Numbered from the stretch's first letter, positions 51,060 to 62,935 are shown. The stretch: DNA of 64,000 bases from Malus domestica (GCF_042453785.1 NC_091675.1:5778501-5842500), one strand, 5' to 3'. Made by a program: numbers and translations. The notes: generated by a model not told the origin, from the sequence alone.

Positions 51060-51330
51060 AACTTGGGCTGCTTGGAAATCCACGGGAGCAGATTGGGCCG
51101 CGGGAGCAGGCTGGGCCATGAGAGCAGGCTGGGCTGCGAGAGTGGGTTGCTCGGCGGGAGTAGGCTGGACCACAGAAGTGGGCTGCCCGTCAGGAGCAGG
51201 CTGGGCCACGAGAACAGGTTGGGCCATGAGAGCAGGCTGGGCTGCGAGAGTGGGCTGCTCGGTGGGAGTAGGCTGGACCACGGGAGTGGGCTGCCCGTCA
51301 GGAATAGGCTGCTCGGAGTGTGATGCACAT
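51060..51330 (-). repeat. 108-bp tandem duplication inside the retrotransposon
   Basis: Two units starting AGAGCAGGCTGGGCTGCGAG (51121 and 51229) repeat almost exactly. On the minus strand they read as a Pro/Gln/Ala-rich low-complexity stretch. Confidence 0.8.
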
Positions 51331-51783
51331 AGGTGCAAGGCTTGGGCTTGGCTTGGCAACGCGTTGAGTTTGCGTTGGGCTTGGAGTGACATGGCTTGGT
51401 TCGTGGCCTTGGTGCCGTGAACCTTGGATGGCACGGCTCCGGTCGTGGTGAAGGCACCATGGACCTTGCCACGGGTGGCTACCGAGGTAGCCACCGTGGT
51501 GGTTCCCGTGGTGGTGGTGCCGCTCCACTTATTGTCGCATTTAGCCTCACGGATCTCCGCAATCCCATTTCTTGAATATTAGAATTTTCACTTGTGGAAT
51601 TTTCTAAATATCTAGCCATTATATTTTGCTTATATGTTTTATCAAAGAACCTTTGCAAGTAAAAAATTCTAATAATAAGAACGTATGAAAAATATTCAAA
51701 TGGACTAGAAAATAAAGAAAAAACATTTTTGTGCAAGAGTCTTCTACGAGTATGGATTTCAACTCTCAATGAAAGCACCAATT

Positions 51784-52531
51784 TGTGGATGCAAATTTCT
51801 TCCTCCTTGATCTTGGACAATTTTGCACCTACAAAACAATTAACACCTTAGGTTAAGGTCAAGAGCCTCACGTGCCCACGATGAATGGGGGGGCTTTGGC
51901 CGAAGAACCTCCGATGCCAAAGTTAGAATTTAGAGAGAAAGAGTGTTTAGAGAATTTTGGGATTTTTGCCAAAGTGTTGGAATTACTTTTTGGTGAGAAT
52001 AGGTGCCTATTTATAGGATTAAGCTTACCCATTTTTCCCCTTTGTGTGGCCGGCCTTGATGGTTTTTGTGGTTATGATTTTGGCTTAATTAGCCAGTTTA
52101 TTGGCTAATTAAGTATGAAAGAAGTAAATGGGAGGTTATAAAATAAAATTATTTATTTGTATAAATGGGGTAGTAAAATGGGGAAAAGTAAGAAAGACTA
52201 AGAAGAATGTGAGGTGGCCGGCCACTACCTATTTTTAGGGTGAATGGGATATATTTTGTGATTAACTGGGTAATTTAATTGAAGTTTAATGGATTAATTG
52301 GGTAATTAATCCATTAATTAACCAATTAACATTATTTTGTAGGTTACCTTGCAAAAGGGAATTTGATGAGATGGACTTTGAATTGGTTACCTCTTTTGGA
52401 GCATTTTTTATTTTGTTGAAAGATGATTCTTCGCTACTCGCGCGTAGGAATCCTAATGTGCCTCAAGGGTATTCTTGTCATTTTTTATTCAAAGATCCAC
52501 GTGTCGCCTTGTGATTATATTTGGCTCCACA
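51784..52531 (-). repeat. LTR (upstream copy in element sense)
   Basis: 748 bp partner of 45084-45831, with TG...CA ends; followed by the target duplication AACCC. Confidence 0.93.
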
Positions 52532-52536
52532 AACCC

Positions 52537-53038
52537 TAGGTCTTAATATCTCGCACTCTCAAAGTGTTTCACTATTTTGTTCACGTGAACAATCGTCCCC
52601 AAAAAGCCTATTTTCCTATTCTATATGGAATTGGAAAGAAAGTGTAATTTCAATCATATAGAATAGGAAAGAAAGTGTACTTTCCTATTCTAATAAGAAG
52701 GTACACTTTCTTTCCTTTCTAATTAGGCTTATAGGATTCTTAATTTGTACAAAGAAACTTAATTTTTCCTAATCCTTGTAGGACAAGAATTTGTGCACTT
52801 TTAATTTCCTTAATACAATCCTAAACAAAATGGGAGATTTATTATCTGTCAGAAATTTTTAAAATTGGACTGAAAATTTTCACCATATAAAGCCTACAAC
52901 TTCAGGTTCATGATATACCTGCATTCCTCCTCATCAACGGCCTTCCTTTTAGATTCTTAAAACCTCTACTTATTCTCTCAGTTTTACTTCCAAAATATTA
53001 AGTCTTGTGCATCACCTTGATCTCTTCCAATACCATTC
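52537..53038. other. Promoter region of the patatin-like gene
   Basis: Includes a locally palindromic repeat near 52612-52720 in which GAATAGGAAAGAAAGTGTAC and its complement TACACTTTCTTTCC alternate. Confidence 0.55.
52885..52892 (+). promoter_or_regulatory. Candidate TATA box of the patatin-like gene
   Basis: ATATAAAG stands about 150 bp upstream of the ATG at 53039, in a good position for a TATA box. Confidence 0.5.
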
Positions 53039-54394
53039 ATGGCAAAATCATCTTTTCACTCTCCCACTAATGGAAGCCTCATCACTGTTCTTAGCATTGA
53101 TGGAGGTGGAATAAGAGGGATTATTCCTGGAACTATACTCAGTTTTCTGGAGTCTGAGCTTCAGGTAAATTGATCAATCTGATCAAAAGTTCATGTTCAA
53201 ATTCTGACAATATATAAGTATCTCGTATACTGCCAAAACTTTCTTGTTTAGGTTCTCATATTCTGCTCCCTGCAATGGTTATTGATTTTGTATATGCATT
53301 TCTGTCGTGATTTTAGTTGAAAAAGAACAATAGCCTAGATGCTTTGCTATCGGATATATGTATGGGAACTTCAGCAGCTCCATACTACCTTCCCGCATAT
53401 CAATTTAAATCGACTAATCCAATTGGTGAAACAAGAGAATTCAATCTCACTGATGGTGGCGTAGCTGCTAATAACCCGGTATTGATCCGAAAACGTAATT
53501 AATTTTCACTATGAACACACATGTATCTGTTCATTAATTTTGAGTGTCTTAATTATTTTTTGTTCTTTTGTTTTAGGCTTTGGTTGCTATGAGCGAAGTT
53601 ACAAAACAAATCCACAAGGGTAGCCCTGACTTCGTTCCTTTGGGTGTAAATGAAAAGTTGTATGAGAGGTTCCTAGTTATATCACTGGGTACCGGTACAA
53701 CATCTGAGGAGAAGTACGATGCCAAGGAAGCATCTGAGTGGGGTGCTTTGGGATGGTTGATTGGATCTAATTTTTCAGCTCCTCTAGTAGACATATTCAG
53801 TCAAGCGAGTAGTGACATGGTTGATTTCCACCTTGCTACCGTTTTTCAAGCTCGAGTCTCCCGACAATTATCTTCGAATTCAGGTACGCATGAGCCACAA
53901 TCTTTTTACTATCCATTAACATTTTGATTCAATGAAGTAAAGAAAATATTACTAGATTAAATGATTAATTTTCGCATAGCGAATTAACCTAGCTAGTAAG
54001 ATATGTATAAAAATTAATGCGTGAAAGTGAAAAATTACTGCAGGATGACACACTGAGTGGAACTCTGGCTTCCGTGGATATTGCTACTTCGGGAAACTTA
54101 AATGATCTCGTAAAAGTTGGGGAGAAATTGTTAACCAAACCAGTTTCAAGAGTTGACTTCAATACTGGAAAAGCAAAGCCTGTTCCTCCTGAAATTACAA
54201 ATCAAGAGGCTCTCATAAGGTATTGAATACTGCATACGTACATCACTAAATCCAAAATTAATTTTAAGTTGTAGCATTATATGTGTATATCAAATTTCAC
54301 TGACTATTTCTTCTTTCAAAAATTGATTTCCATGTGCAGGGTGGCCGGAGTTCTCTCAAGGGAGAGGGCTGAAAGGAGCAAGTTCATGAACTGA
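53039..54394 (+). pseudogene. Patatin-like phospholipase, truncated
   Basis: Intact relatives are lipid acyl hydrolases with a Ser-Asp dyad. Exons seen: 53039-53164 ([20 protein letters not shown], the oxyanion block), 53317-53478 ([20 protein letters not shown] and the catalytic-Asp motif DGGVAANNP), 53577-53883 (ALVAMSEVTKQI; FLVISLGTGTTSEEKYDA), 54044-54219 (DDTLSGTLASVDIATSGNLN) and 54340-54394 (ends SKFMN). The central exon region that normally encodes the nucleophile GTSTGG and about 100 residues around it is absent; only a 152-bp intron separates exons 1 and 2. In exon 3, near 53850, two bases are missing against the family (FQA then LESPDNYLRIQ is expected), which shifts the frame. 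Splice sites are otherwise kept, suggesting recent decay. Confidence 0.85.
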
Positions 54395-54787
54395 AATCAT
54401 CATCACCAAATGGAAAGGACGCAGCATCCAACTGATCTTTATATATTCCATGGCAAAATACAATACTGACCGTACATACACTTCTACATGTATACGATTA
54501 TATACTATTCAATTTATCCCCTTCCTTCAGTTATTTGTTTATGAAAAACAAAAAAGCTATCATAAAGCCATGGTGAAATGGTAGCTAAACAATTATTTGT
54601 CTTGTAATTCAGTACTGAAATTATTTTCTCTCAATAAATACATGTTGGTTCTGATATTAGCTTTGTGCCCTTCATTTTTTATTCATGTGATAATCGAGGT
54701 AGAGCATACTGCTAGCTCTAGCTAACCTAAGTTAAGTTTCTTTATTCTTTATTTGAAAGTTTATATATACTACCCAAGTCTTTTATT
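54395..54787. other. 3' flank of the patatin-like gene
   Basis: Contains AATAAATAC near 54635, a possible polyadenylation signal. Nothing else seen. Confidence 0.45.
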
Positions 54788-54935
54788 GGGATGTGATATC
54801 CACACACCCCATTTTACTTCTCACACACCTTTTTAATTTTCGGCCGTCGGATCGGATGAATTGAAGAAAATCAACGGATAGAAATCATCAAGGAGTGTGT
54901 GAGAAGTAAAATGGGGTGTGTGAATAGCACACCCC
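54788..54935. mobile_element. Short TIR element (MITE), best copy of the CCCCATTTTACTTCTCACAC family
   Basis: A 148-bp inverted repeat: left GGGATGTGATATCCACACAC then CCCATTTTACTTCTCACACACC; inward from the right GGGGTGTGCTATTCACACAC with the same continuation. Could form a long hairpin. A degraded relative lies at 4788-4916. Confidence 0.8.
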
Positions 54936-55905
54936 TATTTTATTTTAGCATAAGTTTTCCTTTTCCTTCTAAGGCAATCCCATGAATTAGAAACGTAACA
55001 TGGATATCCCAAATAATTAATTGAAACAGACCAGCTCGATCGGAGTTGAGCCAAATGAAGAACAGTACGGATATTTAGGAACTAATGGTAAAAAAGAAAA
55101 AAAAAGTTCTTCATAAAGAAAACGAAACTTCTACTTTGCGGAGAATACTCACACATCAGTAGCCAATTTATTATTCTGGACTTTGACGGTTTGAGCCAAG
55201 AAAAAGAATTCCGGATATTTGAATTTGTTTGTGTGAAACGAAAAAGCTTTTTTTTTTTTTTTTTGTCAAACACGATTTGTTCGAATCCACACTGATTTTA
55301 AAGCAAAACTCCTCTCCACTACTGTAGTAGATGACTACTTGCGAAACAAAAAAGTCTTTCCTCTGTTTGGAATTTCATCTCATGATTAGGTGAGATCCAA
55401 TCAAATCCGCCTCGTGTATCCATGGAAGAACTTGTCATTGTGACCTTTTTTTTTATATTTTTTCTTTTAGGAAATTCTCGACAATATGAGAGAAATTTAT
55501 TGATATAAAAAAAAAGTTACACTTAGTTAGGGGGAACATAAACCTTACCCCTCATAGAGCAAGAGAAATGAATAATACAAGAAAAGAAGGGGGCATAGAC
55601 CTTACTCCTCTTGAAAAAGAAAATACAAAAAAAAAAAAAAGATTGGGTAGACATAGACCCCAAACCTCTCCATAAACCTAAAAAGTAAGAACCTGCAAGA
55701 AAAGCTGCAAAATTTTCTTATACGTTTGTAAAAATTCTTTCTAGATACAAATACTAATTAAACTGAATAATGACTATAGATTTCACCCTTGACTAATTTA
55801 TGGTTCACATCTGGATTTCTTTAGGAAAACTTTCTTAAGATACTACTAACTTGTAAAAAAAGAAGCATCTACATATACTTCTCAAATCATCCTTGTCTTA
55901 CGTTG
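54936..55905. other. Intergenic DNA, AT-rich
   Basis: Several A- and T-runs (55247-55264, 55627-55641). No gene seen. Confidence 0.45.
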
Positions 55906-56927
55906 AGGGTGCGTTTGTTGCACCGGACTGTCTCGGACTGGACTAGCTGCAGGGACTAAACTGGACTGGCTTAGACTAGACTAAACTGGACTAGTTTAGT
56001 GAAGCGTTTGGTGCAGTGTCAGGACTAAGGAACAGACTAATAACAAATTCTAATATTATATTATTTAATTCATATTTATTAATATTTTACATTATTTAAT
56101 AAATATTTAGTAATATTTTATTATTAAATCTGCCTTATTTCTCATTCTAGAAGTCCTTCCATTCCTAATTTCGTTCATCCTCTCTTTCTGCCTTTTCTCC
56201 GCCCCTCTCCCTCTGTTTTGTTCCTAATTTTACTTCGTCCCTCTCCCTTTTTTTCTTCGTCCCTCATCCTCTTCATCTCCATCTTCTTCTTTTGTTCTCC
56301 GTTCAAACAACAAAGCAAGAAAGAGAGGGACGAAGCAAGAAAGAGATTGAAAATTTAGGAGTTGGGAGCGGGTTGCATGTGCGATTGGCTCGAAAGTGGG
56401 AGATGGAGAAGGTCTGCAATCAAGGAGTTTCATGTTTTCTGGGTTCGGTTTGCCTTCAGTCAATCCCATCGTTGATTTAAGCTTATACCCACTGCAGATT
56501 TTTATTTATTTATTTATTTTTTTTGTGTTTTATGGTTTCTGGGTTCTATTCTGTAGGTTGGATCTGAATTTGAAAAATGGATCGACTGCATATTTTTTTT
56601 TTGCTTTGAATTTTGCGGGATGTGGGTTTGAAAATGGTTGTGGAAGCGAGGAAGAAGATGGAGCAGGGCAAGGAGGGAACGATGTGCGACGAGCAGGACG
56701 AGCGACGTTGGGTCTTGGACGACTAACTCTCGCGATTTTCTCTCTATCAGAAGAGGGCTTACGAATCCGACCGAAATTGGGGTTGCTTGTTAAGAACGGC
56801 TAAGGAGGTAGTTAATCCAAGCGAGTCCTGGTTAAGCTCATTAAAGCTAATCCGGATGCACACCAAACAAAGGACTATAGTCTAGTCCAGTCCAATCCTT
56901 CTTAATCCTGTCAAACAAACGTGCCCT
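55906..56927. mobile_element. About 1-kb PIF/Harbinger-like element with gene-like interior
   Basis: Ends AGGGTGCGTTTGTTGCACCG and, inward from the right, AGGGCACGTTTGTTTGACAG. The outer base allows a 3-bp TGA flank on both sides. Subterminal arms repeat GGACTGGACTAG-type motifs on both strands. The interior (about 56190-56800) is CT-rich, then purine-rich and GC-richer, with open but unrecognised frames that look like a captured host-gene fragment. No transposase seen. Confidence 0.65.
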
Positions 56928-57340
56928 GAGAGTATTAATTTCACATGGTGAATTTTTTTTTTTTGCAAGTGCTTATAAGTAAGTTATTCTCCATATTATT
57001 AATTGGTTTATGGTGGAACCTTAACTTTCTTCATGATATTAGATCAGGTTGTTCCATGTGCTTATAAGTCTAAACCTCAACTTTCTTTGGCTTAGACTTT
57101 CCTTTTTGTTGAGCGATCCCCATCTTACGACTTTATGCTTGAATTGTTGATGTTAAGAGCAAGTCCACTTGTTTTAGGAAGGCAAAGATAAGGCAAGGGT
57201 AAGGGTAATGAAATTGTCCTTAGTATTTCATTGCCCTTACTATTCACTCTAAACAATAATTGCCTTTGTGTAAGTCCATCCGTTTAGGAAGAGAAAGGGT
57301 AAGGGCAATTACTATTCACTTTATGTTACATCCACCCTTA
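56928..57340. other. Intergenic DNA with repeats
   Basis: 56960-57085 resembles the LTR-like repeat at 6740-6962. At 57160-57320 the words AGTCCAYYYGTTTAGGAAG and GGGTAAGGGYAAT each occur twice, a degraded duplication. Confidence 0.45.
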
Positions 57341-58186
57341 ATTTAAATTGTATTATCATTAAGTTTGAGTTTATCTTGTTTTTAAAAAATGGTTTGTAGT
57401 TCTTAATTGGTGAAGGGGCCACCCCTTTATTTGTGTTCCCTCCCCGTGACCCTCTTTTTTTTCCCCCTCTTTCTTCTCTCAACTCTCTTTGCACTCTCTC
57501 CTTCCTTCCCCGTGTATCATCACACACACTAACACCCTAATCTCCTTCAACAATAACAACAACAACAACAAAACATCATCACCATCACCCTTGTGTTCAC
57601 AAAAACGAAGAAAGGACACCCCAAACCCTTCTCTTCCTTTCGGCCGGTACTGTTCATCGTCTTCCCCGATGAGTTTCTTGATTTTTCAACGTTGGTAAGC
57701 TTCTAAAAACCCTTGGGATGTGTTTTAGGGTTAGATTGAAGCTTGTTTTAAATTGTGTATACGTTTGAATCACATAAAATAGCTCAGGAAAGCTTTTCCA
57801 AATTTTCCTGCGAGTACTGCCAATTTCGAGGAAATTTCCGGCCAAAGCATGGAGAGTTGACCGGCTTGCAAGGTATCAATCTCTTCATCTCACTGAGTTC
57901 TACAACTTTCCTTTTTGTTTCACCCAATTTCGTTGAGTATTGAAGAAGTTATACTCATTTGAATCTTACCCAGTTTTCGGCGACCTCGGTGATTTTCGAG
58001 GCGTTTTTCGGCCAAACCACGGCGAGTTAGACATCATGCAAGGTACCATTCTCTTTGTCTCGTCGAGAAATACAACTTTCATTTTTGTTTCACTCGATTT
58101 CGTTGAGTATTGACAAAATTATTAACGTTTAAAGGTTGTTCAGTTTTTCGGCCGAAATTCGGCCTTCTCCTTCATTGGGTCCAGCG

Positions 58187-58600
58187 ACCCATGAAACTGG
58201 TGGGCCAAAAATCAGCCCCTTTGGGCAGCCCAACCCTTTAACCCTTTGAACTCATCCCAAAACCCTTAAGAACCCAAACCCACGGGCCTTTAGGCCTAAC
58301 CCGGAACCAATTCAAAGCCCTTAACCCAATTATTAAAACCCAATCCACTAACCTTTTAAACCCTAGGGTCTCAAGCCTTTGGGCCATCCACCTAGGGCCA
58401 TCGGCCCATTTACTTAAAACCCTCAATCCTTTGGACCTTAGACCCAAAACCCAAAACCCTAAAACCCTAGGTCCAAACGACTTTAGGCTCAATCCTTGTT
58501 AAAGCCCTAACCCCTTTTAGTTTAAAAACCTAAACCCAACCCACCTAAAGTCTAAGTCTAAACCCTTTAACCCTTCCAACCCTAAACCCTAGCCGGCTCA
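58187..58600. repeat. CCCTAA-rich degenerate repeat tract
   Basis: About 400 bp dominated by AACCCTTTAACCC, CCCAAAACCC and AAACCCTAGG variants. Exact plant telomere words (CCCTAAA) are few and irregular, so this is not a clean telomere array. Confidence 0.7.
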
Positions 58601-59193
58601 AACCTTTTGGAATATTCCATCAGAGAATATATTCTCTGGAATATTCTATTGACGTTTACAAAATTATCCGAGACCCTTCTTAGGGTAATTCGACGTTCTG
58701 AATCCATTTCCAACGTCCGTTTTCCCAAATTCAATTGCTATTATATAGTTTTATTCATTGGACTCTTTATGTGCTTAGGGGCAATTATAGTGGCGTTTCT
58801 GTCTTCGCTAGCTGCGTGACTTTTCAACGACAAAGTACTGTGAGTGGACCCCTTCTAAAATACATGTTTTGAATATAGAAATGCATACATGAAAAGCATG
58901 ATTTAATGATTATGTTCTATGAAACACTTTGAGATAACATGCTTACTAAGGCCAGATTGAATTACTATTATTTTTCCTATAACCCGTGTTCTTATAGAAT
59001 ATCCGATGGATGACGATATGATATTTAGAACACCTTTTTATAGTATAGACGATGAATGACCTTATACTATGAAGTTGTTTTTCAATATATATATGTTCAA
59101 TGGTTTTGTACTTACTTAATAGTCCTTTCTGCTACGAAACATAGGGATAGATTCCGGTCTGTCCCGGGTGACGGTTTGGTGTTGGCATAGGGC

Positions 59194-59305
59194 CTGAAGT
59201 GTGTTTCCTCTGGCTATTAGCACAGGGACGGGGAGCCGGCATAGGGTCTGAAGTGTATTTTCCTCTGACTGTCTGCTCAGAGACAGGGAGCCGGCATGGG
59301 GTTAT
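59194..59305. repeat. About 57-bp tandem duplication
   Basis: Two units beginning GGCATAGGGCCTGAAGTGTG and GGCATAGGGTCTGAAGTGTA, each ending GGGAGCC, followed by the start of a third (GGCATGGGG). Confidence 0.8.
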
Positions 59306-59831
59306 TGGACATTCACTAGTGATTATTATATATATAAGTTATGATTTGAGACATTATACAACATGCTAGGTTTCGGAAAACCTATGTTTATCATGATATA
59401 TGAGTTTTCATAAAACCTGGGGTTAGTATGTTGATAACTATTTTACTATATATATATATATATTAACTTGGTCCACTCATGTTTGTTTTGTGCCCCATTC
59501 AGGGCTTAGAATCGAGGCATACAATCCCGGCGTCAAGGCATTTCTGCATCAGCATATTCGAGTCCTCTCGATGTAGGACCCACTTCTTTGTTCATTCAAT
59601 TTTATATTATTTCTTTTAGTATTCTAGTTAGTTGTGTGCTCTGAACACGTTCCTTAAATACTTATTCTTTATTCTTTTATATTTATAAACCTTATCTATT
59701 CTTTATTTTCAGCAATTGCACTCAATAAATGACTTTCGTCATCCTCGGGTGTCGGTCTGCACGTGCCTTTCTTGGTATTCGGGGAATATAGGGATCGGGG
59801 TGTGTCACTCTAAACAATATGTTTAATTTGT

Positions 59832-59957
59832 AAGTACTGTCACTTAGTACTACTTTCTAATGGTTTTCCTCTTCACTTGTAAGTGAGAGATCTTAGGTTG
59901 GCTTAACCTACTCCCCCACTCTTTAGTGTAGATGATATCGTTTGTTCAAAAATTTTT
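59832..59957 (+). mobile_element. tRNA-derived SINE, family S copy 4 (internally deleted)
   Basis: Keeps CTTCACTTGTAAGTGAGAGA, TCTTAGGTT and GTAGATGATATCGTTTGTTC but lacks the middle body. Confidence 0.65.
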
Positions 59958-60335
59958 AAGTGTATTGAACGTTTCTTTAATTGTGAACCAAGTAAGATTG
60001 TTTTAAGTATAAAAACTTTGTAAGTTTTTTATATTTTTGTATTTTGTCGAATTTTTAACCGTAGACTAACCCTAGTAGTTGATATTTGTATTTTTTTTTA
60101 TAAATCAAATTAGCCAAATGATGTCACGTGACGTGGCGCATCAACATATTTTTCAATTTTTCATTACCGTTGAAAATCCAACGATCTTGATCAACAGACG
60201 GTTAAAAATTCAACAGTTGTGGCGAGCAAAAATTGGACCCGTTTGGCTCTAGGTACAACATGTGGGTGGACCCCACCCTATTGCAAGGCCGACGTCACCA
60301 TTACCAGCGGGCGCAAGGCCTTGCAATTCTTTCAA

Positions 60336-60489
60336 AGGAAAACTAATGAAAAATGTTTGAAAACTTTGAGTTTTAACGATAAGAACAAAATAAAGGGTAA
60401 AATGAATAGTATTATGATTGATTTTTTAGTGTAAAAATATGATTTTTCGTTAAAATGAACAGTACTGGGAGCTTTTCGTTAAAGTTCCC
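60336..60489. mobile_element. Mutator-type MITE, family C copy 2 (154 bp)
   Basis: AGGAAAACTAATGAAAA to CGTTAAAGTTCCC, flanked by the perfect 9-bp duplication TTCTTTCAA (60327-60335 and 60490-60498). Reverse orientation relative to 27863-28016. Confidence 0.9.
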
Positions 60490-60498
60490 TTCTTTCAA

Positions 60499-61302
60499 GG
60501 GCAGTCCAACAGGCTTCCTGGAGCCCATCGAGCGCCAGCCAAATTTTGCACCGGTGGACCAACAATTTTTGGAGCAAGGGCAATTTGACTCAATTGCCAT
60601 GGCTTTTGGATCACCGCTAGACATGCTCTAATAATCGCAGATATTTTCGGATGGAATAGTTCATTACCTTCTAGCTAGTTGAAAATTTATAACCACAGAT
60701 AACATTTCTTCTGTTCTTATTTTTTGGCGACAGCAGCTAAGGTAATGAAGAATTAGATTAGAAAAACCATACACCAAGGCAGGGTAGTCAAGCAACAAGA
60801 ATTTGTCGAAAAGAAAAAAAGAATTAGTCAAAAGACCTATAAGAAACGGTACTTGGGCATGCCCAACTAGTCTCTATAAGCCAAAAGGACGAATTATAAT
60901 CAACTGGGAAATCTCACAAAGAAAAACCAAACCCCAGTACGCGGTACACCATGATTTGACAACGTGTTCTGTATTTGTTGATTTTTTCATGACTTGGATT
61001 AATGCCTCTTCTCTAATTAATTGTTCAGACCAGATTCTTTCTAGTAAAAAATGTTCGTGCAAAAAAATAAATTCAGAGTAATATCAGAGAAACCACATGC
61101 ACATTTAGTAGACCATTCTAATGTCAAAACGGCACTTTGCAGCCCTTATGTAGTTACGTAACCAACAAGGTCGGCTAGAGAGGCTTAGGGTTAGGTTAGA
61201 CTCACCCAACGTGATTGAATTAGGGAATTATTTATTTACTGTACACTTGCGTGCTATTATGGATGAGGAATATTGGTCAAAAGTTTCGACACAGTTTTTA
61301 AG
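60499..61302. other. Intergenic DNA
   Basis: 60200-60640 around the MITE looks like older repetitive DNA (GGATCACCGCTAGACATGCTC at its right side). No gene seen. Confidence 0.4.
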
Positions 61303-61444
61303 TTTTCTTGGTACTTAATAGTTAATTGTTTTAAGATGCAAGTGCACTATTGGAATTGTCGTGTTGAATTCGATTTTCTTGGTACTTAATAGTTAATTAT
61401 TTTAAGATGCAAGTGCACTATTGGAATTGTCGTGTTGAATTCGA
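61303..61444. repeat. 71-bp tandem duplication
   Basis: Units 61303-61373 and 61374-61444, both starting TTTTCTTGGTACTTAATAGT, differ by about one base. Confidence 0.93.
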
Positions 61445-62935
61445 ACTGAATCATTCAGAAATAAAAGTCCAGTAGTGTGTGTTGAAAATTATAGTTAGTC
61501 ATGATTGTATGTGTATTTGTTTGGCTGAACAACAATTCAGAACAGTTTAGAATTAAAATCAAGAAAGTTCGTCATGTTGAAGATTTAAAAGAATCAAACA
61601 TCGAAAAATTAACGAAATAAACTACAAGATATGATAAATGGTTTCCGTTCTAGTGCAGGGTTTTCATGATAAAATTTTACATTTGATGTGTTATACAGAT
61701 AGTAAAATTTAAGTTTGAAAACAATATCGGTATGATTAGAATTGAACAGTTGTCCGTCCCTTTCAAATTTTGACATGATATCAAACTGAGTTTTGTGACC
61801 GAGCCTTTACCTTGCACTATCGAGTTTAATGTAGGCCCTAATAGTGTCTTTAGCTTGCCCTTCCGAATTACCAAGTTTAATATCTTGCTACTTGTGAAAT
61901 TGGCTGCATGTAAGGCCAATAAATTAGAATATATAATGAATAATGATTGCACTTTTATTAATATCAAGACTTGTGTTAAAATGTTCACACATGCTGTGTT
62001 GTCTAGCTGATAATTGATACAAGTTAGGAGATACTATTGATATGGTTATGAGTGAGCGTTAACCCGGCTCTCTGAAACGTTGACATGCATAATAGCATAG
62101 GTTGTATTTTAAACTTTTAAATGAAGAATAATAAAGGGTAAGTTTATAATTATGTGCCCATGCCATGCACTATTACAATAACGCTATGACAAACAAGATC
62201 GACATCATTATTAACACTCTATAAAAACGTGAACCTTTCATGATTGTACGTGGAACTCAAGTACTTTATAGAGTTAATCATCAATAGTTTCAATTTTGTG
62301 TGTCTAAATATCATCACTAATAAGATTATTACTCGTTTGAATGAATTTTCTTCCCCATTCATACATGCGAGAACATAGCATGTAATCAACAATGCTGAAA
62401 ATCACCAACTTTATTCACCAAAACACGTTCACGCGCTTAATGATCTTTTCATTGTATGTGTAATTATCTTGTATAATTTAGGCTTATTTTTTATCACGCT
62501 CCCTATAATTCAATTTCGATCCCACTTTATCATTTGAAACTCAAAAGTTATCATTTTACTCTTTGGAACTCAATTTTGATCTCACTTTGTCTATTGAAAA
62601 TTAAAAGTCGTCAATTTACTCGTTGAAACTAGATTTTAATCTCACTTTGCTTTCTGAAACTCAAAGATTACTCCCTAAAATTCAAAATTCATTTTACATG
62701 CCTTGTTTCAATTTTTTTAAATAAGTTCATCCCTTCAAAATTTATAATTGGTAATATGCCAAATTTCACCTTGAAATAAATGCATAATAAAAAAGAACAA
62801 AAAAAACCATCGTATCTCTTCACCAGCCACGGCCATTAAAAACATATGAACAAAGTGGGGGGGTATGGGCAACGAGTGGAAAAACAAGTTTTTTTGTTTT
62901 TTGTTTTTTTGGGGGGGGGGGGGGTGGTTTCTTTT

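Larger units (their letters stand above)
45084..52531 (-). mobile_element. Ty3/gypsy-type LTR retrotransposon, minus orientation, broken
   Basis: Two 748-bp LTRs (45084-45831 and 51784-52531) begin and end TG...CA on either strand and are flanked by the 5-bp duplication AACCC (45079-45083; 52532-52536). On the minus strand a GGTGCTTTCATTGAGAG region follows the upstream LTR (primer-site position) and a purine-rich AGGTGTGGGGGCATT precedes the downstream LTR. Gag-like coding (RDYVRRFKVEKAKIVGCNDS) is near 49560-49950, and a short pol-derived scrap (KIQAILNMKFPTTLKEIQSL) near 49550-49650. A full pol is not present. By eye the LTRs differ at about 20 sites, so insertion is recent on an evolutionary scale, perhaps around a million years under usual plant rates. 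The body is a fossil with several breaks. Confidence 0.9.
57341..59807 (-). mobile_element. Old LTR-type fragment, minus orientation
   Basis: Read from 59807 on the minus strand it begins TGACACACCCCGATCCC, the same opening as the LTR at 63954. The left boundary is not visible and may lie anywhere near 57.3-58.1 kb. Contains the tandem repeats at 58187-58600 and 59194-59305. No coding part recognised; treated as a fossil. Confidence 0.5.

Noticed and set aside
56230-56803. Host gene in the 55.9-56.9 kb element
   Set aside because: Frames are open but short, lack motifs and splice logic, and sit inside transposon ends; reported as a possible captured fragment only.
57489-57943. A gene start around 57.5-57.9 kb (CT-rich leader and ATG frames)
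   Set aside because: No conserved domain, no downstream exons, and the region belongs to repetitive LTR-type DNA.
58238-58492. A minus-strand frame in the CCCTAA-rich tract
   Set aside because: The coding look comes from the low-complexity repeat itself.
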